NCBI GenBank assembly: GCA_029959085.1
Contig: JARWIR010000005.1
Location: forward strand, 1,490,501-1,554,500
Direction: 5' to 3'
Length of the DNA: 64,000 nt
From: Nemophila menziesii
Lineage: Eukaryota; Streptophyta; Magnoliopsida; Boraginales; Hydrophyllaceae
Shown piece after piece: positions 11,395 to 23,081 of the stretch; the first letter of the stretch is position 1; the number at the start of each line of letters is the position of its first letter. The notes beneath the pieces were generated by a model. It made no database searches, had not been told where the DNA came from, and worked only from the letters and a program-made list of their open reading frames with translations. A program made the translations under genes and the position numbers.

Positions 11395-11464
11395 CCGTTG
11401 GAGTTTAAATCTATCCGTTAGAGAGAAGCCTTTTGACCGTTGGAAGCTTATTTCAGCTATAAAT
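11395..11464 (+). promoter_or_regulatory. LTR core promoter: three CCGTTRGA sites and a TATA box
   Basis: ccgttgga (11395), ccgttaga (11415) and ccgttgga (11437) are spaced 20 and 22 bp. They precede tataaat at 11458-11464. The third, with flanks tga-ccgtt-gga, fits the reverse complement of the M-phase-specific activator (MSA) consensus bound by MYB3R factors; the other two differ at one flank base. Transcription would start about 30 bp past the TATA box, near 11490. The 3' LTR and both LTRs of Copia B keep all three ccgttrga sites and the TATA box. Confidence 0.6.
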
Positions 11465-12122
11465 TGAAGCTCATTCAAGACACAACTCATCCCTTCTATC
11501 TACCAATCTTAAGAGCAATTAATATTATCATTCAAGAAGGTTTCAAAGGAGCATTCAAGTCATATTCATTCCTCAAGCTACATAGTTTATATCCACTCAT
11601 TTAGGAGTCTAGTTACAAGCTATTATAACACCCCTAAACACTTTTCCTTTCCTCTTAGTTCTTGTAATAGATTAAGAGAGTAGTGTGAGTATAGGTTCTA
11701 TACTTGGTTCCTTGTGTTGGTGATAACACAAGTGTATTTTCCTTCAAGGTTTTTTGAAGTGGTTGTAAAGGGTTTGTAATCTCACCCGGGTTAAAGAGTT
11801 ACGAAGATTAGTTGAGAATCTTGCAAATCCTAAGGAGGCTTCCTTAGGTAGTGGATGTAGGGAAACCGAACCACTATACATCGTTGTGTATCTTTCTATC
11901 CCTACACTCTTTACTTTTCCGCACTCTATATGCTTGATAAAATGCTTACATGAATAGTTTGATAATATTGTCTTTTAGGATTATCTAGTTCTTGACTATT
12001 TAGTTTGCTAAAACAATAGGATTCAAATTAGCTTTTAATTTTATTTACTTGAAATAAAATTAGCCGATTAATTTCCATTGTCCTATTCAACCCCCCTTCT
12101 AGGACGCATATAGAATATCAAT

Positions 12123-12135
12123 TGGTATCAGAGCC
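12123..12135 (+). other. Primer-binding site of Copia A (initiator tRNA-Met)
   Basis: tggtatcagagcc begins two bases after the 5' LTR. It is complementary to the 3' end of plant initiator methionine tRNA, the usual Ty1/Copia primer. Confidence 0.93.
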
Positions 12136-12175
12136 TAGCTCTATTGTACTTAATAGTTTCTAGAGTTAATACGAT

Positions 12176-13972
12176 ATGGACTCTAATCAACCAGAAGGTT
12201 CATGTTCTACTAGACCTCCGCTTTTTGTAGGAAAAGATTACTTTGGATGGAAAAAGAAAATGGAGATTCATGTCAAAGGAATCGATTACTTTTTGTGGCT
12301 TGCTATCAAGAAGGGTCCTTACATTCCTTATGTTAATGGTAGTCAAACGGTTGAGAAAGATGAAGAAAATTACAATGCTCAAGACATAGCTAAACTCACC
12401 AAAAACAACAAAGCTATGAACATACTCATAAATGGTTTAAGTGTCACGGAATATGCTAGAGTGAGTGAATGCAATTCGGCTCATGAAATGTGGCAACTCT
12501 TGGAGCTATCATATCAAGGAACGGAAGATGTCAAGGAAAATAAGATTGGTCTTTTTATCACTAAGTATGAGCTATTTCGTATGGAGCCCGATGAAACCTT
12601 AAATGCTATGCATCAAAGATTTTCTAACATTGTCAACACCTTGAAGACTCTTGGTCAAGAGTACACCAACAAAGAACAATGCCGAAAAATCTTATTTGCT
12701 CTTCCAAAGAAATACAAATAAAAAATTAACTCTATAAGAGATACTAAAGATCTTTCAAAAATGACGGTTCATGAACTCATTTGCAACCTCATGACGGAAG
12801 AGCTCGTGCTTGAAGAAGAAAAGATAAGAGATGATGAGGAGAAGAAGATTAAGAAATCCATTGCCTTCCATGCCTTGAGTAGCAAGTTGAAAGAACGAAA
12901 AGAAAGGAAGGAAAGTGAAGAAGAAGAAAATTCACATGAAGAAGAAACTAGTGAAGATGAAGGAGTAGCTATGTTGGCAAGAGATATGAAAAAATTTATG
13001 AGATACAAACGCTTTGCCAAGAAAGGAAGTTCTTCCACACCCTATAAGAAGAATGTTAGAGCTATCAAACAAGATGAACCCACTTGCTATCATTGCAAGA
13101 AAGTTGGTCACATCAAAACTTATTGTCCCCTTCTTCAAAAGGAGAAACCGAAGAGAGCAATGCATGCTAATATCACTTGGGATACTCAAAATTCGGATGA
13201 AGAAGAAAGTGATAATGAGAATGTTAATCTTGTTGCCTTTATGGGAGAACTTGAAAATGATGAAGATACTTCTTGGGATGATGATCATACCGGTTCAACT
13301 CACTTTGCTTTTATGGCAAATCATGATGAGGTAACTCCTAAATCTAAACTTTCTTTATCTAATGATGATGCTAGTGAGCAAGATATTCATGAGACATTTG
13401 ATTCTCTTTACAATGATTTTTTAATCTCTATTGAAACAAACAAAGTTTTAACAAAAGATTTAGAAATTGAAAGAAATAGAAGTAAAGAGATTTTAAAAAC
13501 TTTGGAAGATTGTCAAAATCTTAGTGATGAATGTATAGATGAAAATGAGAAACTTCATCTTATTGAGAAAAGTCTTTTGGAAGAAAAAACTTTGTTAGAG
13601 AAAAAGATTGAGGATCAAAATGCTATTATTTTAAGATTTACAAATGGGCAAGAAAACTTGGATTTGATTTTAGGTTCTCAAAAATTGGCTTTTGAAAAAA
13701 GTGGTGTTGGATATGATCCATCAACTAAACAAAAACTTTTAAAAAATGTTTTTGTTAAATCAAAAATTTCAAATGCTATTTCGTCTTCTTCAAAATCTTC
13801 TATCACTTGCACTTATTGTGAAAAACTTGGTCATAATGCATCTCATTGTTACTATCGAAAATTATTGGATTTGGGATCTCTTGTGCCACTTTGGAAAAGG
13901 CCTATATGGGCTATAAATAGAAAATCCACTAACCCTCATGGACCCAAACCAAATTGGGTACCTAAAGCCTAA
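12176..13972 (+). pseudogene. Copia A gag, interrupted by one stop
   Basis: Gag starts at the ATG at 12176 (MDSNQPEGS). It has the N-terminal DUF4219/UBN2-type capsid region up to a TAA at 12719-12721, where element B has a sense codon. The frame continues to 13972 with an acidic, Lys/Glu-rich linker, a CCHC knuckle (CYHCKKVGHIKTYC), a coiled coil and a second CCHC knuckle (CTYCEKLGHNASHC). Two knuckles separated by about 200 residues are unusual. Apart from the one stop the frame is complete, so translation would give a short capsid fragment. Confidence 0.88.
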
Positions 13973-13992
13973 ATTATTTTTGTGTGTAGGGA

Positions 13993-16900
13993 TTGAGCAT
14001 CAAGAAGCAAAATATATGGCTCCTTGATAGTGGATGCTCAAGACATATGACCGGGGATCCTTCATTATTTACACATCTCTATAAAACAAAAGGTGATAGA
14101 GTTACTTTTGCCGACAATACTAAAAACGTGTTTTGGGTAAAGGTAATATTGGTAATATGAATTCTTTACTTATTTCAAATGTTTTGCTTGTTGAGGGTCT
14201 ATCTTTTAACTTGCTTAGTATTAGTCAACTTTGTGATGTTGGTTATTGTGTTAAATTTGAAGCATCTAGATGTATTGTTTTAAAAAATGATGAGTTAGAT
14301 ACTATCTTTATTGCTAAAAGATCGGATAATGTTTTTGTAGTTGATCTTGAGAGTCTTATGTGTCAACGTATAAAATGCTTATCCGTGGTTAATGATAGTT
14401 GGCTTTGGCATAGACGTTTAGGACATGCTAGCATGGATTTAATTTCAAAATTGTCTAGAAAAAATCTTGTTGTTGGTTTGCCTATTTATAAATTTGATAA
14501 AGATAAACTTTGTGATGCATGTCAACTTGGTAAACAACATCGTTCATCTTTTTAACCCATAAATAAGGTCATCACCATTAGGCCACTTCAATTATTGCAT
14601 ATGGATCTTTTTGGTCCCGTTGATGTCACTAGTCTAGGAGGATCTAGATATGTCTTTGTTGTTGTTGATGATTACACTAGATATACATGAGTGATGTTCC
14701 TTACTTTAAAAAATCAAGCCTTCAATGAATTTGCAAAACTTTGTAGAAAGGTGCAAAATGAGAAAGGCTACTCTATTACTTGCATTCGTAGTGATAATGG
14801 TAATGAATATGTGAATTCTCCTTTTGTGCATTTTTGTGATGAATTTGGCATTGAGCATAATTTTTCGGCTCCTAGAACTCCCCAACAAAATGGGGTAGTG
14901 GAAAGGAAAAACCGAACTCTACAAGAAATGGCTAGAACAATGCTAAAAGAACATAGCTTGCCTACATACTTTTGGGGTGAAGCCGTTCATACGGCTTGTT
15001 ATGTGTTAAATAGAGTTCTAATTAGACCCCTTATTAAGAAAACCCCTTATGAGCTTTGGAATGGTAGACCACCAACTATTGCTTATTTTCGTGTTTTTGG
15101 GTGCAAATGTTTTATCTTAAACACTAGGGATTATTTGGGCAAATTTGATGCAAAATCGGATGAAGGTATTTTTCTTGGTTATTCCACTAAGGGAAAAGCC
15201 TATCGTATTTTCAATAAACGCACTCGTACCATTGAAGAATCTATGCATGTTGACTTTGATGAGACTAACCCTTTTTGTGTCAAGAAAGTAGTAGATGTTG
15301 ATTTACATGAAGATACTCCACAAGATCAACCCTTAGAATCTCCTACTCAAGAATTAAAATCTCATGATGAATCTCTTAAGGAAAATGGTCAACTCTCAAA
15401 TGAAGCTAGTACGGATTTACCAAAGTGTTGGGAAAACATCAAAGATCACCCAAGTGAATTAATTCTAGGTGATCCAAATGAAGGTGTTACCACTCGTTCT
15501 CGTATAATTGCTCTATGTGCTCATCAAGCATTCTTATCTCAAATTGAGCCCAAGAATATTAAAGAAGCCTTGCTAGATGATCATTGGATAAATGCTATGC
15601 ATGAGGAATAAAATCAATTTGAGCGTAGTAAAGTTTGGACTTTAGTTGAGAAACCAATTGGCCCTACTATTATTGGCACAAAGTGGGTGTTTCGCAACAA
15701 GCTAGATGACACCGGTATAATCACTAGAAATAAAGCAAGGTTATCAAGAAGAAGGTATTGATTTCGATGAAACTTTTGCTCCGGTAGCTAGACTTGAATC
15801 TATTCGTATGTTACTTGCTTTTGCTTGTTATATGAATTTTAAACTTTACCAAATGGATGTCAAAAGTGATTTTTTAAATGGTTTTATAGATGAGGAAGTT
15901 TTTGTTAAACAACCACCGGGTTTTGAAGATCCAAAATTTCCAAATCATGTTTTTAAACTTTCAAAAGCTTTATATGGTTTAAAACAAGCACCTCGTGCTT
16001 GGTATGAACGTTTAAGCAAATTTTTATTAGAAGATGGTTTTAAACGAGGAAATATTGACTCCACCTTATTTATAAAAAGGTCTTCAAAAGATATCCTTCT
16101 TGTTCAAATTTATGTGGATGATATAATATTTGGTGCTACTAATGAAAATATTTGTGAGAATTTTTCTAAAAGCATGCATAAGGAATTTGAGATGAGCATG
16201 ATGGGAGAATTGAATTACTTTCTTGGACTTCAAATCAAGCAAATGAAGGATGGCATCTTTGTAAATCAAGTCAAATACACAAAAGAATTGATCAAAAAAT
16301 TTGGACTTGAAGATGCAAAGGAAATTGGAACTCCAATGAGCACATCCACAAAATTAGACAAAGATGAAGATAGTAAGGATGTTGATGAGAAAACATATCG
16401 AGGTATGATTGGTAGCTTACTCTATTTAACCGCTTCTAGACCCGATATTATGTTCTCCGTGTGTCTTTGTGCTAGATTTCAATCCTCTCCTAAAGAATCT
16501 CATCTTAGTGCCGTTAAGCGTATTTTTAGGTATTTAAAAGGAACCCTAAGTCTAGGACTTTGGTACCCAAAATTTACCTCTTTTAAACTAATAGGTTATT
16601 CGGATGCCGATTATGCCGGTTGTAGACTTAATAGGAAAAGTACTAGTGGAAGTTGCCAATTCTTAGGTCAATCCCTTGTATCTTGGTCTAGTAGAAAACA
16701 AAATAGTGTTGCTTTATCCACGGCCGAAGCCGAATATGTTGCGGCCGGAAATTGTGTGACTCAAATTCTTTGGATGAAACAAACCTTACTAGATTTTGGC
16801 CTAGAGTATGATTGTGTTCCCATTCGTTGTGATAACACTAGTGCTATCAATCTTACTAAAAATCCTATTCAACACTCTAGAACGAAACACATAGAAATCC

Positions 16901-17052
16901 GTCATCATTTTATCCGTGATCACACTCAAAAAGGGGATATTGTGCTTGAATTTGTCACTTCGGAAAATCAACTAGCCGATATTTTTACCAAACCTCTACC
17001 CCAAGATCTTTTTGAGAAATTTCGTTGTGAGATTGGCATGCAAATTCTCTAA
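13993..17052 (+). pseudogene. Copia A pol: protease, integrase, RT, RNase H (broken)
   Basis: Protease begins around WLLDSGCSRHMTG (catalytic DSG). The frame is lost by a 1-base deletion near 14125. GAG-pre-integrase (HRRLGHAS..CDACQLGKQH) lies at 14133-14555, which ends in a stop. A second stop (tga) at about 14689 falls between the first integrase Asp and the rest. Integrase Asp (IRSDNGNEY) and Glu (VVERKNRT) are present in 14691-15611, which also ends in a stop. A 17-base deletion near 15740 (relative to B) breaks the start of RT. The last frame, 15808-17052 (414 residues), is open and has the RT active site YVDD at residues 102-105 and RNase H (STAEAEYVA). The protein cannot be made whole from this copy. 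Confidence 0.93.
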
Positions 17053-17393
17053 ACTTCTTATCTTGCCATTATTGTTAGTGCTTTTTGTGTATATTATCTT
17101 GTTGCTAACATTTTCTTGGTGTTATAGGGTCCTTGAAGCTTCTGATTGTTATCCATTTACTCCTTTAGCCTTTGTTTTTACTCAAAAGTATTTTGACCCC
17201 TTAAATTTTCAAAAATCGTATCATTGATTCTTTTTGTTGTTGACAAAGGGGGAGAAATTTTATTTAAACTTTTTCAAATGCATTTTGTGAGGGGGAGTTT
17301 TTCTAAAAACTCTAGTGATTAGCTTGAGGGGGAGTTTTTGATTAAAACTTTATCTAAGGCATCTTCAAAAGTTTATGATTTGTCAAACATCAA

Positions 17394-17405
17394 AAATGGG
17401 GAGAT
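17394..17405 (+). other. Polypurine tract of Copia A
   Basis: aaatggggagat abuts the 3' LTR. In element B the same place reads aaagggggagat (57990-58001). Two similar gaggggga stretches upstream (about 17290 and 17327) look like duplicated tract sequences. Confidence 0.8.
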
Positions 17406-18560
17406 TGTTAGCCTTACCTTGTTTTTATTCCCGTTTTAATATTCGACAAATCATTCTTTAACTAAAATTCATTTGGTATCACTTTTAAATGTTTTCCAAA
17501 ACCCCTCATTAGATTAGTTATCTTTAAATCCTTGATCTTGAGCTTCATTAGAACAGTGTCGCGGTACACCGGACAACACCTGCGGTACACCGCAGTACCA
17601 CGGACCAAAGGCGCGGAGCACAGCTAGTCCGAACAGAAAGCAAGAGAATGCGCGGTACATCGGACTGAGGCGCGGTATACCGGACCAAGGGTGCGGACCA
17701 AGAACGCTGTGCATGGGGTAGCCCGTCAGTATGCTATGAAATCGATACGAGGAGAAGTGCGGTACACCGCACCATATCCGCGGTACACCGCGAGAAAGGG
17801 TTTTCTGCTCTTTAGTACAAGACAAAGCTTATATCCGTTGGAGTTTAAATCTATCCGTTAGAGAGAAGCCTTTTGACCGTTGGAAGCTTATTTCAGCTAT
17901 AAATTGAAGCTCATTCAAGACACAACTCATCCCTTCTATCTACCAATCTTAAGAGCAATTAATATTATCATTCAAGAAGGTTTCAAAGGAGCATTCAAGT
18001 CATATTCATTCCTCAAGCTACATAGTTTATATCCACTCATTTAGGAGTCTAGTTACAAGCTATTATAACACCCCTAAACACTTTTCCTTTCCTCTTAGTT
18101 CTTGTAATAGATTAAGAGAGTAGTGTGAGTATAGGTTCTATACTTGGTTCCTTGTGTTGGTGATAACACAAGTGTATTTTCCTTCAAGGTTTTTTGAAGT
18201 GGTTGTAAAGGGTTTGTAATCTCACCCAGGTTAAAGAGTTACGAAGATTAGTTGAGAATCTTGCAAATCCTAAGGAGGCTTCCTTAGGTAGTGGATGTAG
18301 GGAAACCGAACCACTATACATCGTTGTGTATCTTTCTATCCCTACACTCTTTACTTTTCCGCACTCTATATGCTTGATAAAATGGTTACATGAATAGTTT
18401 GATAATATTGTCTTTTAGGATTATCTAGTTCTTGACTATTTAGTTTGCTTAAACAATAGGATTCAAATTAGCTTTTAATTTTATTTACTTGAAATAAAAT
18501 TAGCCGATTAATTTCCACTGTCCTATTCAACCCCCCTTCTAGGACGCATATAGAATATCA
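17406..18560 (+). repeat. 3' LTR of Copia A
   Basis: 1155 bp, the same length as the 5' LTR, about 1% different by eye. It is followed by tcttg, the right target duplication. It repeats the GTAC block (17558-17795) and the ccgttrga sites with the TATA box. Confidence 0.95.
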
Positions 18561-18972
18561 TCTTGTTATGAGAGAAGTTGCTCATTCGAAGGATTCGACC
18601 TTTATAGAGATAAAGATGTGTATTTTTTCTATATTTTATTCTGTGGCCCACTCATGGCTTCATAAATGATTGTAAGATATTAACTGTAACCCATTGACTT
18701 TTTAAAATTGGCTAGTAGATTGATAAGTAGACACTACCTTAAACTTACGGTCCTAGGTAATTTTTATATCATGTAAAGTGTATAGTTTTTTCGTCTCATA
18801 TTAATGAAACCATTTACTAAACCAAAATAAAAGTATTATATACATCCTGACTATAACTTAAGTAACCAATATTTGACAAAAAAACTTAAGTAACCAACGA
18901 AAAATAGGGACAGATCCCCTTGTTTTACAAAGCGACACTTCAATCCATTTGTATAAAATAGTATCAAACTAA

Positions 18973-19043
18973 CCATTGGGACTAGCTCAATGGCCAGGAC
19001 CTTGTCTCTCATCTAGGAGGTACAGGGTTCGAATCCTAGGTTT
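18973..19043 (+). mobile_element. 71-bp tRNA-like SINE insertion
   Basis: A 71-bp insert is flanked by a 7-bp duplication aaactaa (18966-18972 and 19044-19050). It holds a pol III A-box-like tagctcaatggcc and a perfect B-box ggttcgaatcc about 40 bp apart. The uninterrupted site exists at 46573-46590 and near 51515. It is tRNA-length, but the arms pair poorly, so I read it as a SINE head or retroposed tRNA rather than a working tRNA gene. No A-tail is visible. Confidence 0.65.
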
Positions 19044-19228
19044 AAACTAAACATTTAAATATCACACACCAACATCTAAGACAAAAATATAATTCATCTG
19101 CATAACATACCAACAATTTATCATAAACCATTGCAATCAAGATATACTCAATATTGCATTCTCAAGTCCCTACATCAAATAAAATAACTCGACCAATTCC
19201 AGCTACATATTCCATTTGTTCTTTAATC

Positions 19229-20300
19229 CTAGGTTTTACGCTCGAGTGGTATTAAACTCTCTTTATAATCGAAGAAGGAACACCATCGTGGTAAAAGACG
19301 ATCAAATATGATAATTACTTGAGTATGAAGGTCATATGAAATCACTTGGTGAGACTGTGTACTACGAATAAGTTTATTGTTGCACAAAGAAACATAATTT
19401 CATTTTAGGTCTAAAAATGGTCCAATAGTTATATACTTAGTCCAACTTTCATTCTTGATCAATAACCATATATCAACTGATCCTTCAAATACTCGATTGT
19501 CAAAAGAGGTAAATGCAATCGAGTTATTATATACACAGAGTTGATTATCTAGAGATTTAATATCATCCGGAATTCGTATTTTCTTAAACACTTCTTTGCA
19601 CAAATCAAATGAAATAACGCCAACGAACTCATCGTATATGCTCCCAATAACAGAGTTCAGTTAAGTATGTGGTGTGGTTTGAACAATTAAGACAAAGATC
19701 TTCCTCCTCAAAGTGTCTCCAAGAATCAGAACTGAATGTATAAACTGATATTACCGTAGGTTGGTAATAGTCATCCTCTTCAGCATCAAGATCCGCAAAT
19801 TTCCGAATCCAAACCACCTTGTAGACATTTGTTAGGGGCTCAAGCCCAAGTCCAAATTTATAAGAATAACAAGTATAATGTGGTGGAATATCTGGACGAG
19901 ATCTGGGAAGTGCCCTGAATTCTCGATTAGCAGGATTCCATAAACCCATTTCTACATTTCTCTTTATAACACAAAAAAATCCATCTAAGTGACCGTAAGG
20001 AAGGTCATATAAGTCAAAACTATGTACTTGTAAATCGTGAGATTGTTCATATGTCAACAATATTTCATCCACACAATGGGTCTGAACATATTTTTCTTTA
20101 TCAGCATCATAATGAAAGGAAACAATATGGTTCCTCTGATGGTTGAAATGATTGTGAATAAAACTTTGATTTTGGATAAAAGCGTACCATTTTTTGTAAA
20201 CGCATGTAAATCGCAATAATGATTTTACGTTTAGCCTCACTAGTATTTCTTCGATTACATCTTCTGGCAGCTGATAACCATAACTATTGTTACTTTCCAT
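19229..20300 (-). pseudogene. SLF/SFB-type F-box gene, broken copy
   Basis: Minus strand, ATG at 20300. The N-terminus MESNNSYGYQLPEDVIEEILVRL is an F-box (the SKP1-binding part of SCF ubiquitin ligases), followed by an F-box-associated domain (LWNPANREFRALP, YKVVWIRKF, VISVYTFSSDSWRHFE). Relative to the intact copy at 42306-43406, an 8-base net deletion near 19610-19650 ends the frame at 19629. An in-frame stop follows DLK at about 19400. Recognisable coding sequence continues to the TAG at 19229-19231. The promoter side (20530-20720) also matches the intact copy in inverse orientation, so it arose by duplication of a genomic segment, not by retroposition. Confidence 0.9.
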
Positions 20301-21600
20301 ATCTATTTCAGTTTTTGCCTTCTTAGAGCTTGCCTGAGGGACCTACAACGCAATTTAACCAAAAAAATAAATATATCAATTTACCCCGTATAAATAATAA
20401 TTTAAAAGTATAGAGAATATAATGATTAAAATAAGATAAATTTATCACATCTAATTAAAAATTACAAAATAGTGAAATAATGGAATAATAAAATAGAAGG
20501 ATATTTGAATTAGTATAAGTATGGGAAATATACTTTCGGGAGAGAATCAATATATCAACGCCTATGTAAAAAAAAAAAACGCCTGAATAATGTTTAAATA
20601 CTTAGTTATAATACAACGAAAACAATAACTAATCTAGCTTGATATAAACTTTAAGTGTGTATATGTATTTATGTAGAAGAAGATGATGGATGATACATGA
20701 TATATACACTTATTTATGCGTGGGCCTTGTAATTGTTGTCTTTTTTGAAAAAATAGAATGATAAAATAAAAAATATATCATGATTAAATGCTTAATTATT
20801 TGAAATTACTGGAAGAGAAATACAATTAAATACTTTATAATTAAATATTATGATTTGTTCATAAATCAGCCCGGATATCTATATAATCAAACAATCTTTT
20901 TTAAAAGGTAAGTATCATTTACATAAAAGACGGCCAGAATTGTCTAAAAATCTTTAATTTGGTCATTTATATTAATAAAATTAATTATTTTTTGACTGAT
21001 AAAAATACTTAATTCTTACTTATAAAATTAAAAATTTCCTTGTATATTTACTAATTTTTTTTTATCTTAGATATTTTAAAAAAAAAAATTATCAAATCAT
21101 TAATTGTGATATAAAAACTAATATTTAACTAAAATTCAATAAAATATTATTTCTCTATATATATATTTTCTTTCTTATATATCACTAACTATTTTACCTA
21201 AATTTATATGTTTTCAATTAAAAAAACATTCTCTGTAGGATCCACCAAGCAATATTCTTTATGGTTGAGTGATTAGCCTTAACAAACTAGACATACCAAT
21301 AAACTTGTTAAACTTGCAAAGTGATTTTACCCGGATATCCATACTCATTGGCCTTGGATAATATCTAAGACTATCTTCAATGGTGTTATATAATATAACA
21401 CACACTTGTTTGTCTTATATGTTTATATTGCAATTTTTGGTACATTGAAGAAACTAATCCAATTATGGCATGATTCAATCTTAACAGGTCATCTGGATGA
21501 TAAATTATTATACCTTATTAGTAGTCGAAACATAAACATGTATAACGAGATTATGATTTTTAGTCTTCTTTAACCCTGGACCCATTTTGCTCACATATCA
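20301..21600. other. AT-rich flank of the broken F-box gene
   Basis: 20530-20720 is the F-box upstream region, shared with 42000-42150. The rest is very AT-rich with no coding signal, apart from a copy at 21237-21359 of the dispersed segment also found at 10579-10738. Confidence 0.55.
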
Positions 21601-21889
21601 CATTTTAACTCAAACCATAAAAAATGCCAGGGGCGGATTGGGAGGGGGTGAGGATCTCCCTAGCCCCCGGAACACGGTGATAAAATGCATTTTTTTTAGC
21701 TAAAAAAATCTTAACAAAATAAACTTTCGTTCTCCTCTCCACCGAGTCTGAAATTCGCCCTCCTACCCCAACTAAAAATTCGACCACCCAAGGTTAAAAT
21801 TATCCTAATTCTTTTATGGCCTTACCACCCCAACCCTTTACTTTTTTTTACCCATTTCGAGTCTAAAATTCGTTCACTAATTCTAAAAT

Positions 21890-22113
21890 TATCCGGACTC
21901 CGATCGGGCCCAAAATGGACGAATGTATGCAATAACACCAACACTCCGAACATCAGCTTATGTACTATATGATCTATGCAGAACTTCAGGTGCCACATAG
22001 CATGCACTCCCAACTATATCGTTTAGCCTTCCGTCTGGCTTTACAAAATCTGATAACTCGAAATCTATGGCTTTCAGTTCTGACTTCTCGTCCTTTGACG
22101 TAAACAAAAAATT
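21890..22113 (-). pseudogene. CDPK-related kinase (CRK) exon fragment
   Basis: Read on the minus strand from an acceptor (ggattag before 22113), the translation [18 protein letters not shown] then [18 protein letters not shown] then [13 protein letters not shown] is the kinase activation-segment region of plant CDPK-related kinases. Defects: the DFG motif reads DFE, an in-frame stop follows RSYST, a few residues are missing before RPFWARSESG, and a frameshift follows. It is a dead exon-sized piece with its intron border. No neighbouring exon is recognisable. A LINE has inserted in the adjacent intron sequence 24 bp away. Confidence 0.8.
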
Positions 22114-22145
22114 CTAATCCAAATCCAATCAAATAGTTAATCATC

Positions 22146-23017
22146 GATTAATGTGAGTTAGATTTGCAGCAGCAAAACTGTGAAGAGCTACTTTGTGAGG
22201 GGTAGGTGGCATTTCCCTACCACCTTACATGGGCTTAATGAAAAAATACCTGCTCAGCTGAATATGAGAAGAGACAGAAGAGTTTGGAGTGAAAATATTA
22301 AGGGGAAATTCTCATTAAAAAAAGACCTTGGAGCATATTAGAGAAAAGGGAATGAAATTGGACTGGACTAGATTGGTTTGGTGCAAAAGAAATGTTCTAA
22401 AATGTAGTTTCTGCACTTGGTTAGCTTGTTTTGATAGACTGCCAACAAAGAAGAGAATGAGTGAGTGGGGTGGTTTGAGTAACACTAAATGCGAGTTGTG
22501 TCAAGAGCAGTAGAAGATAGGGACCACTTGTTTATATTGTGCTCCTTTTCTGAAAGAATTCTCAGAAGATGTTTTGATTTATGTGAGCTAAATCTGCCTG
22601 ATATAAAATGCTGGGAGGAATTAATTGAGTATATGCTTGATAAAGCTGCTGATAAATTCATGGAAGCTGTCATAGCGGGGTGGTTTACTGCTTATGTATA
22701 CATAAACTGGAATAACAGGAATGCACATATCCATGATGGGAGGAAAGCTAATGAAGAACAAGTTATGACTATAAGGTTCTCTCTTAAGGCAAAAATTAAT
22801 GGGTGTAACAGATTTAAGGAGAAGGCAAGTCTAGTATTGCGCAAAAGTGGCATTTGTGTAATATTTTCAAATGATTAGGTCTTTAATGTATTAATGGTTG
22901 AGTAAATAGTGGTTGTGAAAGTAAAAAATGTAATAGCTACAGTTGTAATAACTCTTTAGCTTGTAAAGTTTACAATGTTTGATCTAATATAAAGTTACTT
23001 ATCAAAAAAAATAATAA
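22146..23017 (+). mobile_element. 5'-truncated LINE with 9-bp target duplication
   Basis: An 872-bp insert is flanked by ttaatcatc at 22137-22145 and 23018-23026. It ends in an A-rich tail (about 23002-23013). It carries the last part of an L1-type ORF2: VWSENIKGKFSLKK, then the zinc-binding RT tail (DRLPTKKRMSEWGG, TKCELCQE, EDRDHLFILCSFSERI), ending ADKFMEAVIAGWF and NWNNRNAHIHDGRK. One frame break near 22510 separates two frames (22328-22513 and 22489-22878). The same family, in fuller form, is at 48053-50207. Confidence 0.87.
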
Positions 23018-23081
23018 TTAATCATCAACAATACAAGATAGCAACACACAGTTAGGTAGGGTAAAGCCCTCGTGTAGCCCT

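Larger units (their letters stand above)
10966..12120 (+). repeat. 5' LTR of Copia A
   Basis: This is 1155 bp, opening tgttagcct and closing atagaatatca. It contains a GC-rich block of gcggtacaccg repeats (11120-11350), three ccgttrga sites and a TATA box. Its body matches the LTR at 17406-18560 apart from about a dozen substitutions, mostly transitions. Confidence 0.95.
10966..18560 (+). mobile_element. Ty1/Copia element A, full length but degenerate
   Basis: This 7595-bp element has LTRs of equal length (1155 bp), a primer-binding site matching initiator tRNA-Met and a polypurine tract. Its order is gag, protease, integrase, RT, RNase H, the Copia order. Both LTRs run TG...CA. The flanking pentamers are tctcg (10961-10965) and tcttg (18561-18565): a target duplication with one C-to-T change at a CpG. 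By eye the LTRs differ at about 12 sites (about 1%), so the insertion is fairly young. Stops and indels in gag, protease, integrase and RT make it non-autonomous. It is very close to element B at 51538-59165. The lineage within Copia is uncertain (SIRE/Tork-like gag and RT). Confidence 0.95.

Noticed and set aside
18973..19043. Functional tRNA gene
   Set aside because: A and B boxes are present, but D and anticodon arms pair poorly and the insert has target duplications, so it is a retroposed copy.
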